Below, piece by piece: positions 1 to 7,451 of a stretch of DNA of 23,750 bases. Origin of the DNA: JAAYZQ01 sp034428935 (lineage in GTDB: Bacteria; Chloroflexota; Anaerolineae; JAAYZQ01); contig DAOUHB010000069.1 of the NCBI GenBank assembly GCA_034428935.1, positions 1 to 23,750 of the forward strand, given 5' to 3'. Position numbers and translations under genes: made by a program. The first letter of the stretch is position 1. Each line of letters opens with the position of its first letter. Below the pieces are notes generated by a model, which was not told where the DNA came from, made no database searches, and saw only the letters and a program-made list of their open reading frames with translations.

Positions 1-11
1 CCAACTCTAAC

Positions 12-39
12 TTGAATCCTGGCCCATCTGTGGTATAAT
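12..39 (+). promoter_or_regulatory. Sigma-70-type promoter for the histidine phosphatase operon
   Basis: TTGAAT (12-17) lies 16 bases upstream of a perfect TATAAT (34-39), which carries an extended -10 (TGG before TATAAT). The predicted transcript start near 46 leaves a leader of only about 10-20 bases before the ATG candidates at 57, 63 and 66. Confidence 0.75.
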
Positions 40-56
40 GCCAGGGAGAAAAGACG

Positions 57-737
57 ATGAGAATGATGAATTTACTTCTGATCCGCCACGCCCTCAACGA
101 TTGGGCCGACAAGAAGCTCGCAGGCTGGACACCCGGAATAAGCCTCAACGCCGAGGGGTGTGCCCAGGTCGAAGCGCTGGTCAAGCGGCTGGCCGACGTG
201 CCGCTGGCCGCCATCTACAGCAGCCCCCTGGAACGGACCATGGAGACGGCCCAACCCGTGGCCGAGTCCCACGGCCTGACCATCCAGGTGCGCGAGGCAT
301 TGGGCGAGATCCGCTTTGGCGAGTGGACCGGCCGCAGCCTGGAAGAGCTCCAGAAGGAAGAGCTGTGGCCCGTCGTGCAGGTCTATCCTTCCGGGGCCCG
401 TTTCCCCGGCGGCGAGTCGCTCCGCGAGGTCCAGGCGCGCCTGGTGTCCGAGATCGACGCCATCCGCGACGCCCACGACAAGGAGACGGTGGCGGTCTTT
501 TCCCACTCCGATCCCATCAAGCTGGTGGTGGCCCACTACCTGGGACTGCCCCTGGATCTGTACCAGCGCCTTGCCATCGGGCCCGCTTCCGTGACGGCCT
601 TTGCCTTCACGCCCTTTGGTCCTCGCCTGCTGTTCATGAATCGGAGCGAGTCTTTGCCCAGTTTCAAGTTCGAGGACAAGGAGCAGGAGAAGGAGCAAGA
701 AAACGAGGAGCAGCCACATGCCTTACCAGGTGTATGA
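57..737 (+). CDS. Histidine phosphatase family protein (MSMEG_4193-like putative phosphomutase)
   Basis: This is a 226-residue member of the histidine phosphatase (phosphoglycerate mutase-like) superfamily. The phosphohistidine motif near the N-terminus reads LLIRHALNDW, so the usual RHG is RHA here. It is followed by IYSSPLERTMETA, the FGEWTGR segment, FPGGESL and a second histidine in VFSHSDPIK. The order and wording of these motifs fit the subfamily found next to DUF3090 and SCO1664-type genes in Actinobacteria (family knowledge, TIGR03848-like). The substrate is unknown. A glutamate/lysine-rich tail ends the protein. ATG codons at 57, 63 and 66 are all in frame. The short leader implied by the promoter makes 63 or 66 as likely as 57. 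The 3' end overlaps the next gene by 20 bases, which suggests translational coupling. Confidence 0.88.
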   Translation: MRMMNLLLIRHALNDWADKKLAGWTPGISLNAEGCAQVEALVKRLADVPLAAIYSSPLERTMETAQPVAESHGLTIQVREALGEIRFGEWTGRSLEELQKEELWPVVQVYPSGARFPGGESLREVQARLVSEIDAIRDAHDKETVAVFSHSDPIKLVVAHYLGLPLDLYQRLAIGPASVTAFAFTPFGPRLLFMNRSESLPSFKFEDKEQEKEQENEEQPHALPGV

Positions 738-1242
738 CCTCAACCCGGTTGATCGCATCACGACCAACGCCGTTGGCGATCCTGGCAACCGCACGTTCTA
801 TATCCAGGCCCGCAAAGGCCAGCGCCTGGTGACCGTCATCTGCGAAAAGGAGCACGTCGCCGCCCTGGCGCTGGCCATCGACCAGGTACTTCTGTCCATC
901 GCCGAGGGCAACGCCGACGCCGTCGTCGAGCCCGACCCGGTCCTGCAACACGGCATGGATCTCGAATATCCGCTGGAGCCCGTGTTCCGCACCGGGCAGG
1001 TGAACCTTGGTTACGACCAGGCGACGCAGCGGCTGGTCATCATCGCCTACGAGCTCATGGATGAAGAGGACGATTCCACGCCCTCCGTCGCCCGCTTCTG
1101 GGCCACGCCCGGCCAGATGCGCGCCTTTAGCATGCACGGGCAAGAGGTGGTCTCGGCCGGCCGCCCGGTGTGCGCCATGTGTGGCCAGCCCATGGACCCC
1201 GAGGGCCACTTCTGCCCGCGCCGGAACGGCCATCGAACGTGA
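718..1242 (+). CDS. DUF3090 family protein
   Basis: This 174-residue protein matches the DUF3090 (TIGR03847-like) family from end to end. It opens with a DLNPVDRIT segment, has a GNRTFYIQAR strand and an RFWATPGQMRAF segment, and ends in a zinc-ribbon-like tail with CAMCGQPMDPEGHFCPR, which holds three cysteines and a histidine. The function is unknown. The ATG at 718 is preceded by GAGGAG at about 704-710. It overlaps the phosphatase gene upstream by 20 bases and shares its stop with the next start (GTGA, 1239-1242), so the three genes form one translationally coupled unit. Confidence 0.9.
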   Translation: MPYQVYDLNPVDRITTNAVGDPGNRTFYIQARKGQRLVTVICEKEHVAALALAIDQVLLSIAEGNADAVVEPDPVLQHGMDLEYPLEPVFRTGQVNLGYDQATQRLVIIAYELMDEEDDSTPSVARFWATPGQMRAFSMHGQEVVSAGRPVCAMCGQPMDPEGHFCPRRNGHRT

Positions 1243-1988
1243 CCGATCGAGAGGATCAAACCATCGCCCTACCCCCCGATCGCATCCTTCGTCTCCTTGC
1301 GGAAGGCGAGATCGAGGTCGAGGGTTTGATTCCGTGGAGCTCTAATGCCACGCTGCTGGTAACGGTGCGCGACGCCGAGCACTCGACCCTGGCGGTTTAC
1401 AAGCCGCAGCGGGGCGAGCGGCCCCTGTGGGACTTTGCCCACGGGACGTTGGGCATGCGCGAGGTGGCCAGCTACCTCCTGAGCGAGGAGCTGGGCTGGG
1501 GCCTGGTGCCGCCCACCGTGCTGCGCCAGGGGCCCCATGGCCTCGGGTCTCTCCAGTTCTACGTTCATTCCGACGAGTCGGCGCACTTTTTTTCCGTCCA
1601 GCACGACGAGCGCTACCTCCAGGATCTGAAGCGCGTGGCGGCCTTTGACGTCATTGCCAACAATGCCGACCGCAAGGCGGGCCACTGCCTGGTGGGCGAG
1701 GACGGCCGGCTGTGGGCCATCGACAACGCCCTGACCTTTCACGAAGAACCGAAACTCCGCACGGTCATCTGGGACTATGCCGGGGAACCGCTGCCCTACG
1801 ACGTGGTGACCGACGTCAGCCGGCTGCGAGAGGCCCTGGCCGAGGTCTCGGCCCTGACCCGCGCCCTGGAGCACATGCTCAGCCGGGGCGAGATCCGGGC
1901 TCTGCGCCGGCGCGTGCACAACCTGGTGGAGTCCGGCTGCTTTCCGGAGCCGGGCCCCGGGCGCGTCGTCCCCTGGCCCCTTGTCTGA
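1239..1988 (+). CDS. SCO1664-like protein with PI3K/PI4K-type kinase fold
   Basis: The protein has 249 residues from a GTG start whose last two bases belong to the TGA stop of the DUF3090 gene. It matches the SCO1664 family (TIGR03843-like). A lysine strand (LAVYKPQRGERPLWDF) is followed by REVASYLLSEELGWGLVPPTV, then FDVIANNADRKAGHCL, which resembles the catalytic loop, and LWAIDNALTFHEE, which resembles the metal-binding Asp motif of PI3/4-kinase and HipA-like folds. A kinase fold is family knowledge plus motif reading. Activity and substrate are not known. In actinobacterial relatives I recall IDHG where this protein has IDNA. Longer in-frame starts upstream would lie inside the preceding gene, so GTG 1239 was chosen. 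Confidence 0.87.
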   Translation: MTDREDQTIALPPDRILRLLAEGEIEVEGLIPWSSNATLLVTVRDAEHSTLAVYKPQRGERPLWDFAHGTLGMREVASYLLSEELGWGLVPPTVLRQGPHGLGSLQFYVHSDESAHFFSVQHDERYLQDLKRVAAFDVIANNADRKAGHCLVGEDGRLWAIDNALTFHEEPKLRTVIWDYAGEPLPYDVVTDVSRLREALAEVSALTRALEHMLSRGEIRALRRRVHNLVESGCFPEPGPGRVVPWPLV

Positions 1989-2035
1989 CTTGACTGAAAC
2001 GGGGAGTGCATCGACTTGACACGAGGAGGTGTCCT

Positions 2036-2293
2036 ATGACTGTCACGGCCGTCGTCGGCGCCCAATGGGGCGACGAGGGCAAAGGACGCGTGATCGACCA
2101 TCTCGCCTCGCGGGCCGGCATGGTCATCCGCTTTCAAGGAGGCTGGCGGACGGACACCAGCGGCTGCCGGCGCTGGGACGACCTACCGGCGGAGGCCCGG
2201 GCCTACCTGGAGCGCATCGCCGGGCTGGCCGCGGCGCCCATCCGTTTTGTGTCGGTGGGGCCCGAGCGGTCGCAGATCATCGTGCGATGTTGA
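2036..2293 (+). pseudogene. purA: Internally deleted adenylosuccinate synthetase (mini-PurA, 85 codons)
   Basis: Residues 1-36 are a standard PurA N-terminus, with VVGAQWGDEGKGRVIDH (IMP/GTP-binding loop and catalytic Asp) and VIRFQGG. Residues 37-85 are a standard PurA C-terminus: GWRTDTSG, a DLP..A.AYLERI helix and FVSVGPERSQIIV, the guanine-contact region. Normal PurA has about 425-435 residues, so roughly 340 central codons are missing, including the NAGHT segment with its conserved His and the GTP switch and dimer regions. The join is at GGC TGG (2141-2146) and keeps the frame. A strong Shine-Dalgarno (GAGGAGG, 2022-2028) precedes the ATG. The stop overlaps the GNAT start by 7 bases. It cannot be an active synthetase as it stands. 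It is either a genuine in-frame deletion or an assembly collapse. Confidence 0.85.
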
Positions 2294-3618
2294 AACAGCA
2301 GTTACCTCTTACCCTGGACGACGGCCTGATCCTGAGGCGGGCGACGGAGGCGGACGCCGAGCAACTGATCGAGGCCCATTCCAACCTGCACCGCGACGCG
2401 GGCGTGGAAGAGCCCGACGAGCGCGTCGGCGCCTGGGTACGCGACCTGATGGTGAGACCCCATCCCACCTTTGATCCCGGCGACTTTGCCGTCGTTGAAG
2501 AGCCGAGGAACGGCCACATCGTCTCGTCCCTGTGCCTGATCTCCCAGACCTGGAGCTACGGCGGGATCCAGTTTGGCGTCGGTCGGCCCGAGCTGGTCGC
2601 CACCCACCCGGACTACCGGCAGCGGGGCCTCATCCGCGCCCTGTTCGACGCCGTCCACGAGTGGAGCGCCGAGCGCGGCGACAAGATGCAGTGCATCACC
2701 GGCATCCCCTGGTACTATCGCCAGTTCGGCTACGAGATGGCGCTGAACCTGGGCGGTGGCCGCGCCGGCTACGAGTCCCACGTGCCCCGGCTGAAGGAAG
2801 GCGAGGAAGAGACCTATCGCCTGCGCCCGGCCGGCGAGGGGGACATACCCTTCCTCGTGGAGATGGACCGACGGCAGAGGCAGCGGAGCCTGGTGGGCTG
2901 CGTGTGGGACGAGGACCTGTGGCGCTACGAGTTGGCGGGCAAGAGCGACAACAACGTCAACCGGGACCTGGTTCGGATCGTCGAGAGGGACGGCGACTGC
3001 GTGGGCATGATCATGCATCCCGCCGCCCTGTGGGGCACCATGCTGCCCGCCACGACCTTCGAGCTCCGGCCCGGCATCTCGTGGCTGGCCGCCGGCCCGG
3101 CCGTCATCCGCTACCTGTGGCAGACGGGCCAGGACATGGCCCGGGCGGAGGGCAAGGAGGGGCTCACCACCTTCGGCTTCTGGCTGGGCAGCGAGCACCC
3201 GGCCTACCAGGCCATGGCCAACCGTCTGCCCTACGTGCGCAAGCCCTACGCCTGGTACATCCGGGTGGCCGACCTGCCCGACTTCATAGGGCGCATCGCC
3301 CCGTTCCTGGAAGAGCGACTGGCCGCTTCCGTGGCCCCCGGCCACACGGGCGAGCTCAAGCTCAGCTTCTATCGCGACGGGCTGCGGCTGATCTTTGAGG
3401 ACGGGCGCATCGGCGCCCAGCCCTGGAAGACCATCGGCGAAAAGGGGGCCAACGCCGTCTTTCCCGGGCTGACCTTCCTGCAGCTCCTCTTTGGCTATCG
3501 CTCCCTCGAAGAGCTGGAAGGGGCCATGGCCGATTGTTACGCCGCGGGCGACGAAGCGCGGGTGCTCCTGGATGCCCTCTTTCCAAAGACGCCGTCCGAC
3601 GTCCGGGGGGTCACGTGA
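2287..3618 (+). CDS. GNAT family N-acetyltransferase, Eis-like three-part architecture
   Basis: This is a 443-residue protein starting at the ATG that overlaps the mini-purA stop (ATGTTGA). The N-terminal GNAT domain (about residues 10-160) has LILRRATEADA, then VATHPDYRQRGLIRALFD, the acetyl-CoA pyrophosphate-binding loop, and the YYRQFGYE strand. A second GNAT-like half follows. The last ~110 residues (LPDFIGRIAPFLEERLA, GELKLSFYRDGLRLIFEDGR, FPGLTFLQLLFGYRSL) resemble the SCP2-like C-terminal domain of Eis-type acetyltransferases. The substrate is unknown. The upstream reading frame continues to 2029 but only as the out-of-frame shadow of mini-purA. Confidence 0.88.
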   Translation: MLKQQLPLTLDDGLILRRATEADAEQLIEAHSNLHRDAGVEEPDERVGAWVRDLMVRPHPTFDPGDFAVVEEPRNGHIVSSLCLISQTWSYGGIQFGVGRPELVATHPDYRQRGLIRALFDAVHEWSAERGDKMQCITGIPWYYRQFGYEMALNLGGGRAGYESHVPRLKEGEEETYRLRPAGEGDIPFLVEMDRRQRQRSLVGCVWDEDLWRYELAGKSDNNVNRDLVRIVERDGDCVGMIMHPAALWGTMLPATTFELRPGISWLAAGPAVIRYLWQTGQDMARAEGKEGLTTFGFWLGSEHPAYQAMANRLPYVRKPYAWYIRVADLPDFIGRIAPFLEERLAASVAPGHTGELKLSFYRDGLRLIFEDGRIGAQPWKTIGEKGANAVFPGLTFLQLLFGYRSLEELEGAMADCYAAGDEARVLLDALFPKTPSDVRGVT

Positions 3619-3619
3619 C
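3610..3619. repeat. Perfect 10-bp palindrome across the GNAT stop codon
   Basis: GTCACGTGAC is a perfect palindrome flanked by G-runs and includes the TGA stop. No T-tract follows, so it is not a terminator. A protein-binding role is possible, but nothing else supports it. Confidence 0.4.
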
Positions 3620-3706
3620 GGGGGGCGATCAGGCGCAAACCGAGCAGAAATCGCTGGTTTTGAGAGAGCGAGGATTGTTATCCGCGCCGAGCAGGGGTTG
3701 GCGGAG

Positions 3707-3721
3707 GCCGTGGGGCACGGC
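3707..3721. repeat. Small hairpin upstream of the pepF promoter
   Basis: GCCGTG-GGG-CACGGC is a perfect 6-bp stem with a 3-base loop, 10 bases before the -35 box of the next promoter. No T-run follows on the plus strand. The rest of the 3619-3822 gap holds the pepF promoter and no recognisable gene. Confidence 0.35.
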
Positions 3722-3731
3722 GCGGGCAGGC

Positions 3732-3760
3732 TTGCACCGGGGCCCGGAGCCTGGTATAAT
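3732..3760 (+). promoter_or_regulatory. Promoter for oligoendopeptidase F
   Basis: TTGCAC (3732-3737), a 17-base spacer and TATAAT (3755-3760) with an extended TGG before it. The predicted start is near 3767, about 56 bases before the chosen ATG. Confidence 0.8.
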
Positions 3761-3822
3761 CTGGGCGTCGCACGACGACCTGATGCGTGGAAACACGCCA
3801 CATCTGGAAACAGGAGAAGAGC

Positions 3823-5595
3823 ATGAGCGCTGAAACGTTTGAGCTGGCCCGCTGGTCGCTGGCGGACCTGCTGCCCGCGACCCACGGACCCGAGTTCGAT
3901 AGCGTGGTCGGCGAGATGGAGGGCGCCGTCGCCGAGCTGGAGTCGCAGCGTGACCGGCTGTTGCCCGACATCAGCACGGACCAGTTCCAGGCCATGATTG
4001 ACCTGGTGGTCAAGATCGCGGTCATTGGCGGCCGGCTGCGGGCCTACAGCTACCTCTGGTTCACGGAAGACACCCAGGAGCAGGAGGCGCTGGCCTTTCG
4101 CGGCCGCGTGGAAAAGCTCCTCACCGACGTGGAAAACCGCACTCTCTTTTTCAGCCTGTGGTGGAAGGGGCTGGACGACGAGCCGGCGGCGCGGCTGCTA
4201 GCGGCCAGCGGCGACAATGCCTACTACCTGGAATCGCTGCGCCGGTTCAAGCCCCACACCCTGTCGGAGCCGGAAGAAAGGATCATCAACGTCAAGGACG
4301 TCAACGGCACCCACGGGCTGGTGACCATCTACGAAATGGTCACCAACGCCTTTACCTTCGAGGTCGAGATCGATGGCGAGGTGAAAAAGCTCAACCGCGC
4401 CGAGCTGTCGGTCTATGCCCGCGACCCCCGGCCGGAGGTGCGCGAGGCCATCTACCGGGAGCTGTACCGGGTTTATGCCCAGGACGGCACGGTACTCGGC
4501 CAGATCTACCAATACCTGGTGCGCGACTGGTCCAGCGAGAACCTCGATCTCCGCCACTTCTCGTCGCCCATCGCCGTCCGGAACCTGGCCAACGACATTC
4601 CCGACACGGTGGTCGACACGCTGCTGGAGGCCTGCCGGGCGAACGCCTCCCTGTTCCAGCGCTACTTTCGCCTGAAGGCCGGCTGGCTGGGCATGGACAG
4701 GCTGCGCCGCTACGACATCTATGCTCCCCTCACGGCCTCGGAAAAGACTTTCGACTTTGACGAGGCGGCCAGGATGGTGCTGGCCAGCCTGGAGGACTTT
4801 TCGCCCGTGCTGGCCGGCCAGGCCCGCCGCGTCTTTGCCGACGGGCACCTGGACTCGGAGCTGCGGCCGCGCAAGGACACGGGGGCCTTTTGCTACAGCG
4901 TTCTGCCCGGGCTGACGCCCTGGGTGCTCATCAACTATACCGGGCAGGTGAGCGACGTGGCGGCCCTGGCCCACGAGCTGGGCCACGCCATCCACGGCCT
5001 CATGGCCGCCGAGCACACGCCGCTGACCTTTCACTCCTCGCTGCCCCTGGCCGAGACGGCGTCGGTCTTTTCCGAGATGCTGCTCCTGGAGCGGCTGCTG
5101 GCGCAGGAAAAGGACCCGGCCCTGCGGCGCGACGTGCTGGCCCGTTTTGTGGACGATACCTATGCCACGGTCACGCGCCAGGCCTACTTTGTGCTCTTTG
5201 AGCGCGACGCCCACCGGCTCATCGCCGAGGGGCGGACCACGGAGCAGCTATCGGCCCACTACCTGGACAACCTGCAGGAGCAGTTTGGCGACTCCGTGGA
5301 GCTGAGCGACGAGTTTCGCTGGGAATGGACGTCCATTCCCCACATCTATCGCACGCCGTTCTACTGCTACGCCTACAGCTTTGGCCAGTTGCTCGTCCTG
5401 GCCCTGTACGGCCGCTATCGCAAAGAGGGCAAACCCTTTGTCGCCCGCTACGAAAAGATCCTGGCCTACGGCGGCTCCCGGAGCCCGGCCGAGATCCTGA
5501 CGGAAGCGGGCATCGACATGACTTCCCTGGAGTTCTGGAACGGCGGATTCGACATCATCGCCGAGATGATCGACGAGCTGGAATCGCTGGGCTAG
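3823..5595 (+). CDS. pepF: M3 family oligoendopeptidase F
   Basis: This is a 590-residue zinc metallopeptidase, the usual length of the PepF family (about 560-610). The zinc site is HELGH at residues 384-388 within a long helix (LAHELGHAIHGLMAAEH). The third ligand Glu lies in SLPLAETASVFSEM about 25 residues later. Family motifs towards the end include IPHIYRTPFYCYAYSFGQL. It is expected to be cytoplasmic and to cut short peptides. No signal peptide is visible. ATG 3823 is preceded by AGGAG (3812-3816). An in-frame GTG at 3787 would add 12 residues but has no good ribosome-binding site. The gene stands alone between its promoter and a hairpin at 5605-5625. Confidence 0.95.
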   Translation: MSAETFELARWSLADLLPATHGPEFDSVVGEMEGAVAELESQRDRLLPDISTDQFQAMIDLVVKIAVIGGRLRAYSYLWFTEDTQEQEALAFRGRVEKLLTDVENRTLFFSLWWKGLDDEPAARLLAASGDNAYYLESLRRFKPHTLSEPEERIINVKDVNGTHGLVTIYEMVTNAFTFEVEIDGEVKKLNRAELSVYARDPRPEVREAIYRELYRVYAQDGTVLGQIYQYLVRDWSSENLDLRHFSSPIAVRNLANDIPDTVVDTLLEACRANASLFQRYFRLKAGWLGMDRLRRYDIYAPLTASEKTFDFDEAARMVLASLEDFSPVLAGQARRVFADGHLDSELRPRKDTGAFCYSVLPGLTPWVLINYTGQVSDVAALAHELGHAIHGLMAAEHTPLTFHSSLPLAETASVFSEMLLLERLLAQEKDPALRRDVLARFVDDTYATVTRQAYFVLFERDAHRLIAEGRTTEQLSAHYLDNLQEQFGDSVELSDEFRWEWTSIPHIYRTPFYCYAYSFGQLLVLALYGRYRKEGKPFVARYEKILAYGGSRSPAEILTEAGIDMTSLEFWNGGFDIIAEMIDELESLG

Positions 5596-5604
5596 GCGCC
5601 CGGG

Positions 5605-5625
5605 CCGGGGACGCCGCGTCCCCGG
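5605..5625. terminator. Hairpin between convergent stop codons
   Basis: CCGGGGACG-CCG-CGTCCCCGG is a perfect 9-bp stem with a 3-base loop, filling most of the 30-base gap between the pepF stop (5595) and the Amt-like stop (5626). Neither strand has a T-tract after it, so it is a candidate bidirectional or Rho-assisted terminator, not a classical one. Confidence 0.5.
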
Positions 5626-6972
5626 TCAGGGCTCGAGATCGTCCTCCTCCTCGGGCACAGGGACGAACCGCCAGAGGACGAGGAGCACCTTTAGAATCAG
5701 GAATAGGATCGCCACCGCGGCGGCGGTCCACGCAGCGATGGCCGCCATGCCCAAGAGCTGGGCGTTGAGCTGGCCCGGCCAGTCGGAGGCCAGGCCGGGG
5801 GCGGGGACAAAGCCGGTGATCCCCTGGCCGGCGACGCCCAGGTAGCTCTCGACGCCGATGCCGTTCCATCCCTGGCCCGCCTGGCCGTCGGCCACGAGGC
5901 CCGGCGCCAGGATGCCGAGGACGCCGGCCGGCAAGCCGATGGGCAGGGCGCCGGTGGGATCGTCGATGCGCAGGACGTAGCGCACGACAAAGGTGACGAG
6001 GGGCACCAGGAGGCCGGCCGCGCCGCCGAGGGCCAGGGCCGCCCAGGGCGGGATCAGGCTGGCAGCCGCGGTGGCCGCGATCACCCCGGCCACGCAGCCG
6101 CGGGCGGCCACCAGGGAATCGGCGGCGCCGGTGGTGAACCAGGTGTACAGGCCGGGGAGGATGGCGCCTCCCGCCGCCGCCAGGAGCAGGTTCACGCCCA
6201 CCCGGGGGTGGGCCAGGCCGCCGCCGGCCAGGATGGGATTGGCGGCAAAGAGGCTCACGCTGCCCACGGCGGCCAGGAAGGCGCCCAGGATGGCGAGGAC
6301 GGGCAGGTGGACCACCGGCAGCATGGCGACCTCGCCCTCGGGCAGGGGAGGCAGGCGCCGGCGAAAGATGACGATGCCCAGCAGCGCCGCCAGCGAGCCC
6401 ACGAGGGCCGCGGTGCTGGTGCCCGTCAGGTCGACGTAGCCGTGGCCCAGGCCCAGCGTCTGGCCGACGTGCATCAGCCAGCCGCCGCCCGAGAACCAGT
6501 TGCCGGCCACGGGATAGACGATGGCCGCCAGCAGCACGGCGCCGAGCATCGACATCCAGCCCGGCAGGCGCTCGCGGAGCGCAAGGAAGGGCAAGAGGAC
6601 GCCCACGGCCAGGGACGGCAGGTGGGCCAGGAAGAGGGCCAGGGCGGCCGGGGTGGCGGCCTCGTCGAGGAGAAAGAAGCCGCGCAGGCCGAGGACGCCC
6701 CACTCGAGGTTGAAGGGCGAGGCCCATTCCCAGACGAGCCCTTCCAGGCCGGGCAGGTCCCACACGAGGCCGACGCCGCCCAGTTGGAAGGCGAATCCGC
6801 AGGCCCAGTAGCTGATGGCCGCCAGCGCCAGGCCACCCAGGCCCGCCACGGCAGACCGGGCCGGCCGGCGGCCGGCAAGGCTGCCACCCGCCAGCAAGAT
6901 CAGGCCGGCGGGCAGGAGCAGGGCAAGAATTGCGAGCTGAGAGCTGAAAATCAAGAATTGTGAGTTGTTCAT
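5626..6972 (-). CDS. Divergent Amt/Rh family membrane protein lacking the twin-histidine motif
   Basis: This 448-residue protein is hydrophobic throughout, with about 11 membrane segments, as in Amt proteins. Recognisable Amt landmarks are VYPVAGNWFSGGGWL (cf. the W-GGGWL segment), LAILGAFLAAVGSVSLFAANPI, the LYTWFTTGAADS loop and the RIDDPTGALPIG stretch. The two pore histidines of Amt are not present where expected: YVDLTGTSTAALVG replaces the segment with the first His, and GALPIGLPAGVLGILA replaces the HGVGG-type segment with the second. Conductance of ammonium is therefore doubtful. The first 20 residues (NNSQFLIFSSQLAI) are encoded by an AT-richer repeat and may not be ancestral. No Shine-Dalgarno precedes the ATG. 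The 5' end overlaps that of the divergent Mut7-C gene. Confidence 0.75.
   Translation of the reverse strand: MNNSQFLIFSSQLAILALLLPAGLILLAGGSLAGRRPARSAVAGLGGLALAAISYWACGFAFQLGGVGLVWDLPGLEGLVWEWASPFNLEWGVLGLRGFFLLDEAATPAALALFLAHLPSLAVGVLLPFLALRERLPGWMSMLGAVLLAAIVYPVAGNWFSGGGWLMHVGQTLGLGHGYVDLTGTSTAALVGSLAALLGIVIFRRRLPPLPEGEVAMLPVVHLPVLAILGAFLAAVGSVSLFAANPILAGGGLAHPRVGVNLLLAAAGGAILPGLYTWFTTGAADSLVAARGCVAGVIAATAAASLIPPWAALALGGAAGLLVPLVTFVVRYVLRIDDPTGALPIGLPAGVLGILAPGLVADGQAGQGWNGIGVESYLGVAGQGITGFVPAPGLASDWPGQLNAQLLGMAAIAAWTAAAVAILFLILKVLLVLWRFVPVPEEEDDLEP
6924..6967. repeat. Imperfect direct repeat at a divergent gene junction
   Basis: Two 16-base copies, CAAGAATTGCGAGCTG (6924-6939) and CAAGAATTGTGAGTTG (6952-6967), differ at two positions and are spaced 28 bases apart. 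The segment is clearly poorer in G+C than its surroundings and encodes the NNSQFLIFSSQLAI start of the Amt-like protein on the minus strand. Confidence 0.6.
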
Positions 6973-7433
6973 TTGTCGTAGACGCCATGCTTGGCACCCT
7001 GGCCAAGTGGCTGCGCATCCTGGGTTACGATACGCTCTATGATCCGAGGCTGGACGACCACCAACTGGTCCGGCTCGCCCGTGCCGAGGATCGGATTCTG
7101 CTCACCCGCGACCGGCCCCTGGCCAGGCGCCGCGGGCTGCGCACGCTGCTCATCGCCGGTGAGGGGCTCGACGAGCAGCTCCGCCAGGTCCTGGTCGAGC
7201 TGGAACTGGAGCCCGACCGGGCCTTTTCCCGCTGCCCGGTGTGCAACGGGCTGTTGGAAGCCATCAGCCACGACGAGGCGAGGGCCAGGGTGCCGGCCTA
7301 CGTCGCGCGCACCCACACGTCTTTCAAACATTGCTCCTCCTGTGGCCGTATCTACTGGCAGGGCAGCCATTGGCAGCAGATGGAGGAGCATCTGTCGCGC
7401 CTCCGCGCGGCCGGAACGCCCGAAGATTTGTAA
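6960..7433 (+). CDS. Mut7-C RNase domain-containing protein (PIN-like, DUF82) with zinc ribbon
   Basis: The protein has 157 residues. The N-terminal half is a Mut7-C/PIN-like RNase fold: FVVDAMLGTLAKWLRILGYDT with the first acidic residue, then an ILLTRDRPLARRR segment with the central Asp. The C-terminal half is a zinc ribbon with CPVC near residue 85 and CSSC near residue 125, ending in the family segment GRIYWQGSHWQQM. The length is typical. A GTG start at 6960 is needed to keep the conserved first Asp; the next ATG (6987) would lose it. No clear Shine-Dalgarno is seen. A weak promoter (TTGCGA 6930-6935, AAGAAT 6953-6958) would start transcription inside the first codons. It overlaps the divergent Amt-like gene by 13 bases. 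rsfS follows 18 bases downstream. Confidence 0.85.
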   Translation: MSCSFVVDAMLGTLAKWLRILGYDTLYDPRLDDHQLVRLARAEDRILLTRDRPLARRRGLRTLLIAGEGLDEQLRQVLVELELEPDRAFSRCPVCNGLLEAISHDEARARVPAYVARTHTSFKHCSSCGRIYWQGSHWQQMEEHLSRLRAAGTPEDL

Positions 7434-7451
7434 GCATTTGGAGGTTGAATC

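Noticed and set aside
2016..2021. TTGACA just upstream of mini-purA
   Set aside because: No -10 hexamer lies 16-18 bases downstream, and the ribosome site and start codon are already within that distance.
2029..2286. N-terminal extension of the GNAT protein back to 2029
   Set aside because: That part of the frame is the out-of-frame shadow of the mini-purA coding sequence. The ATG at 2287 starts the GNAT domain properly.
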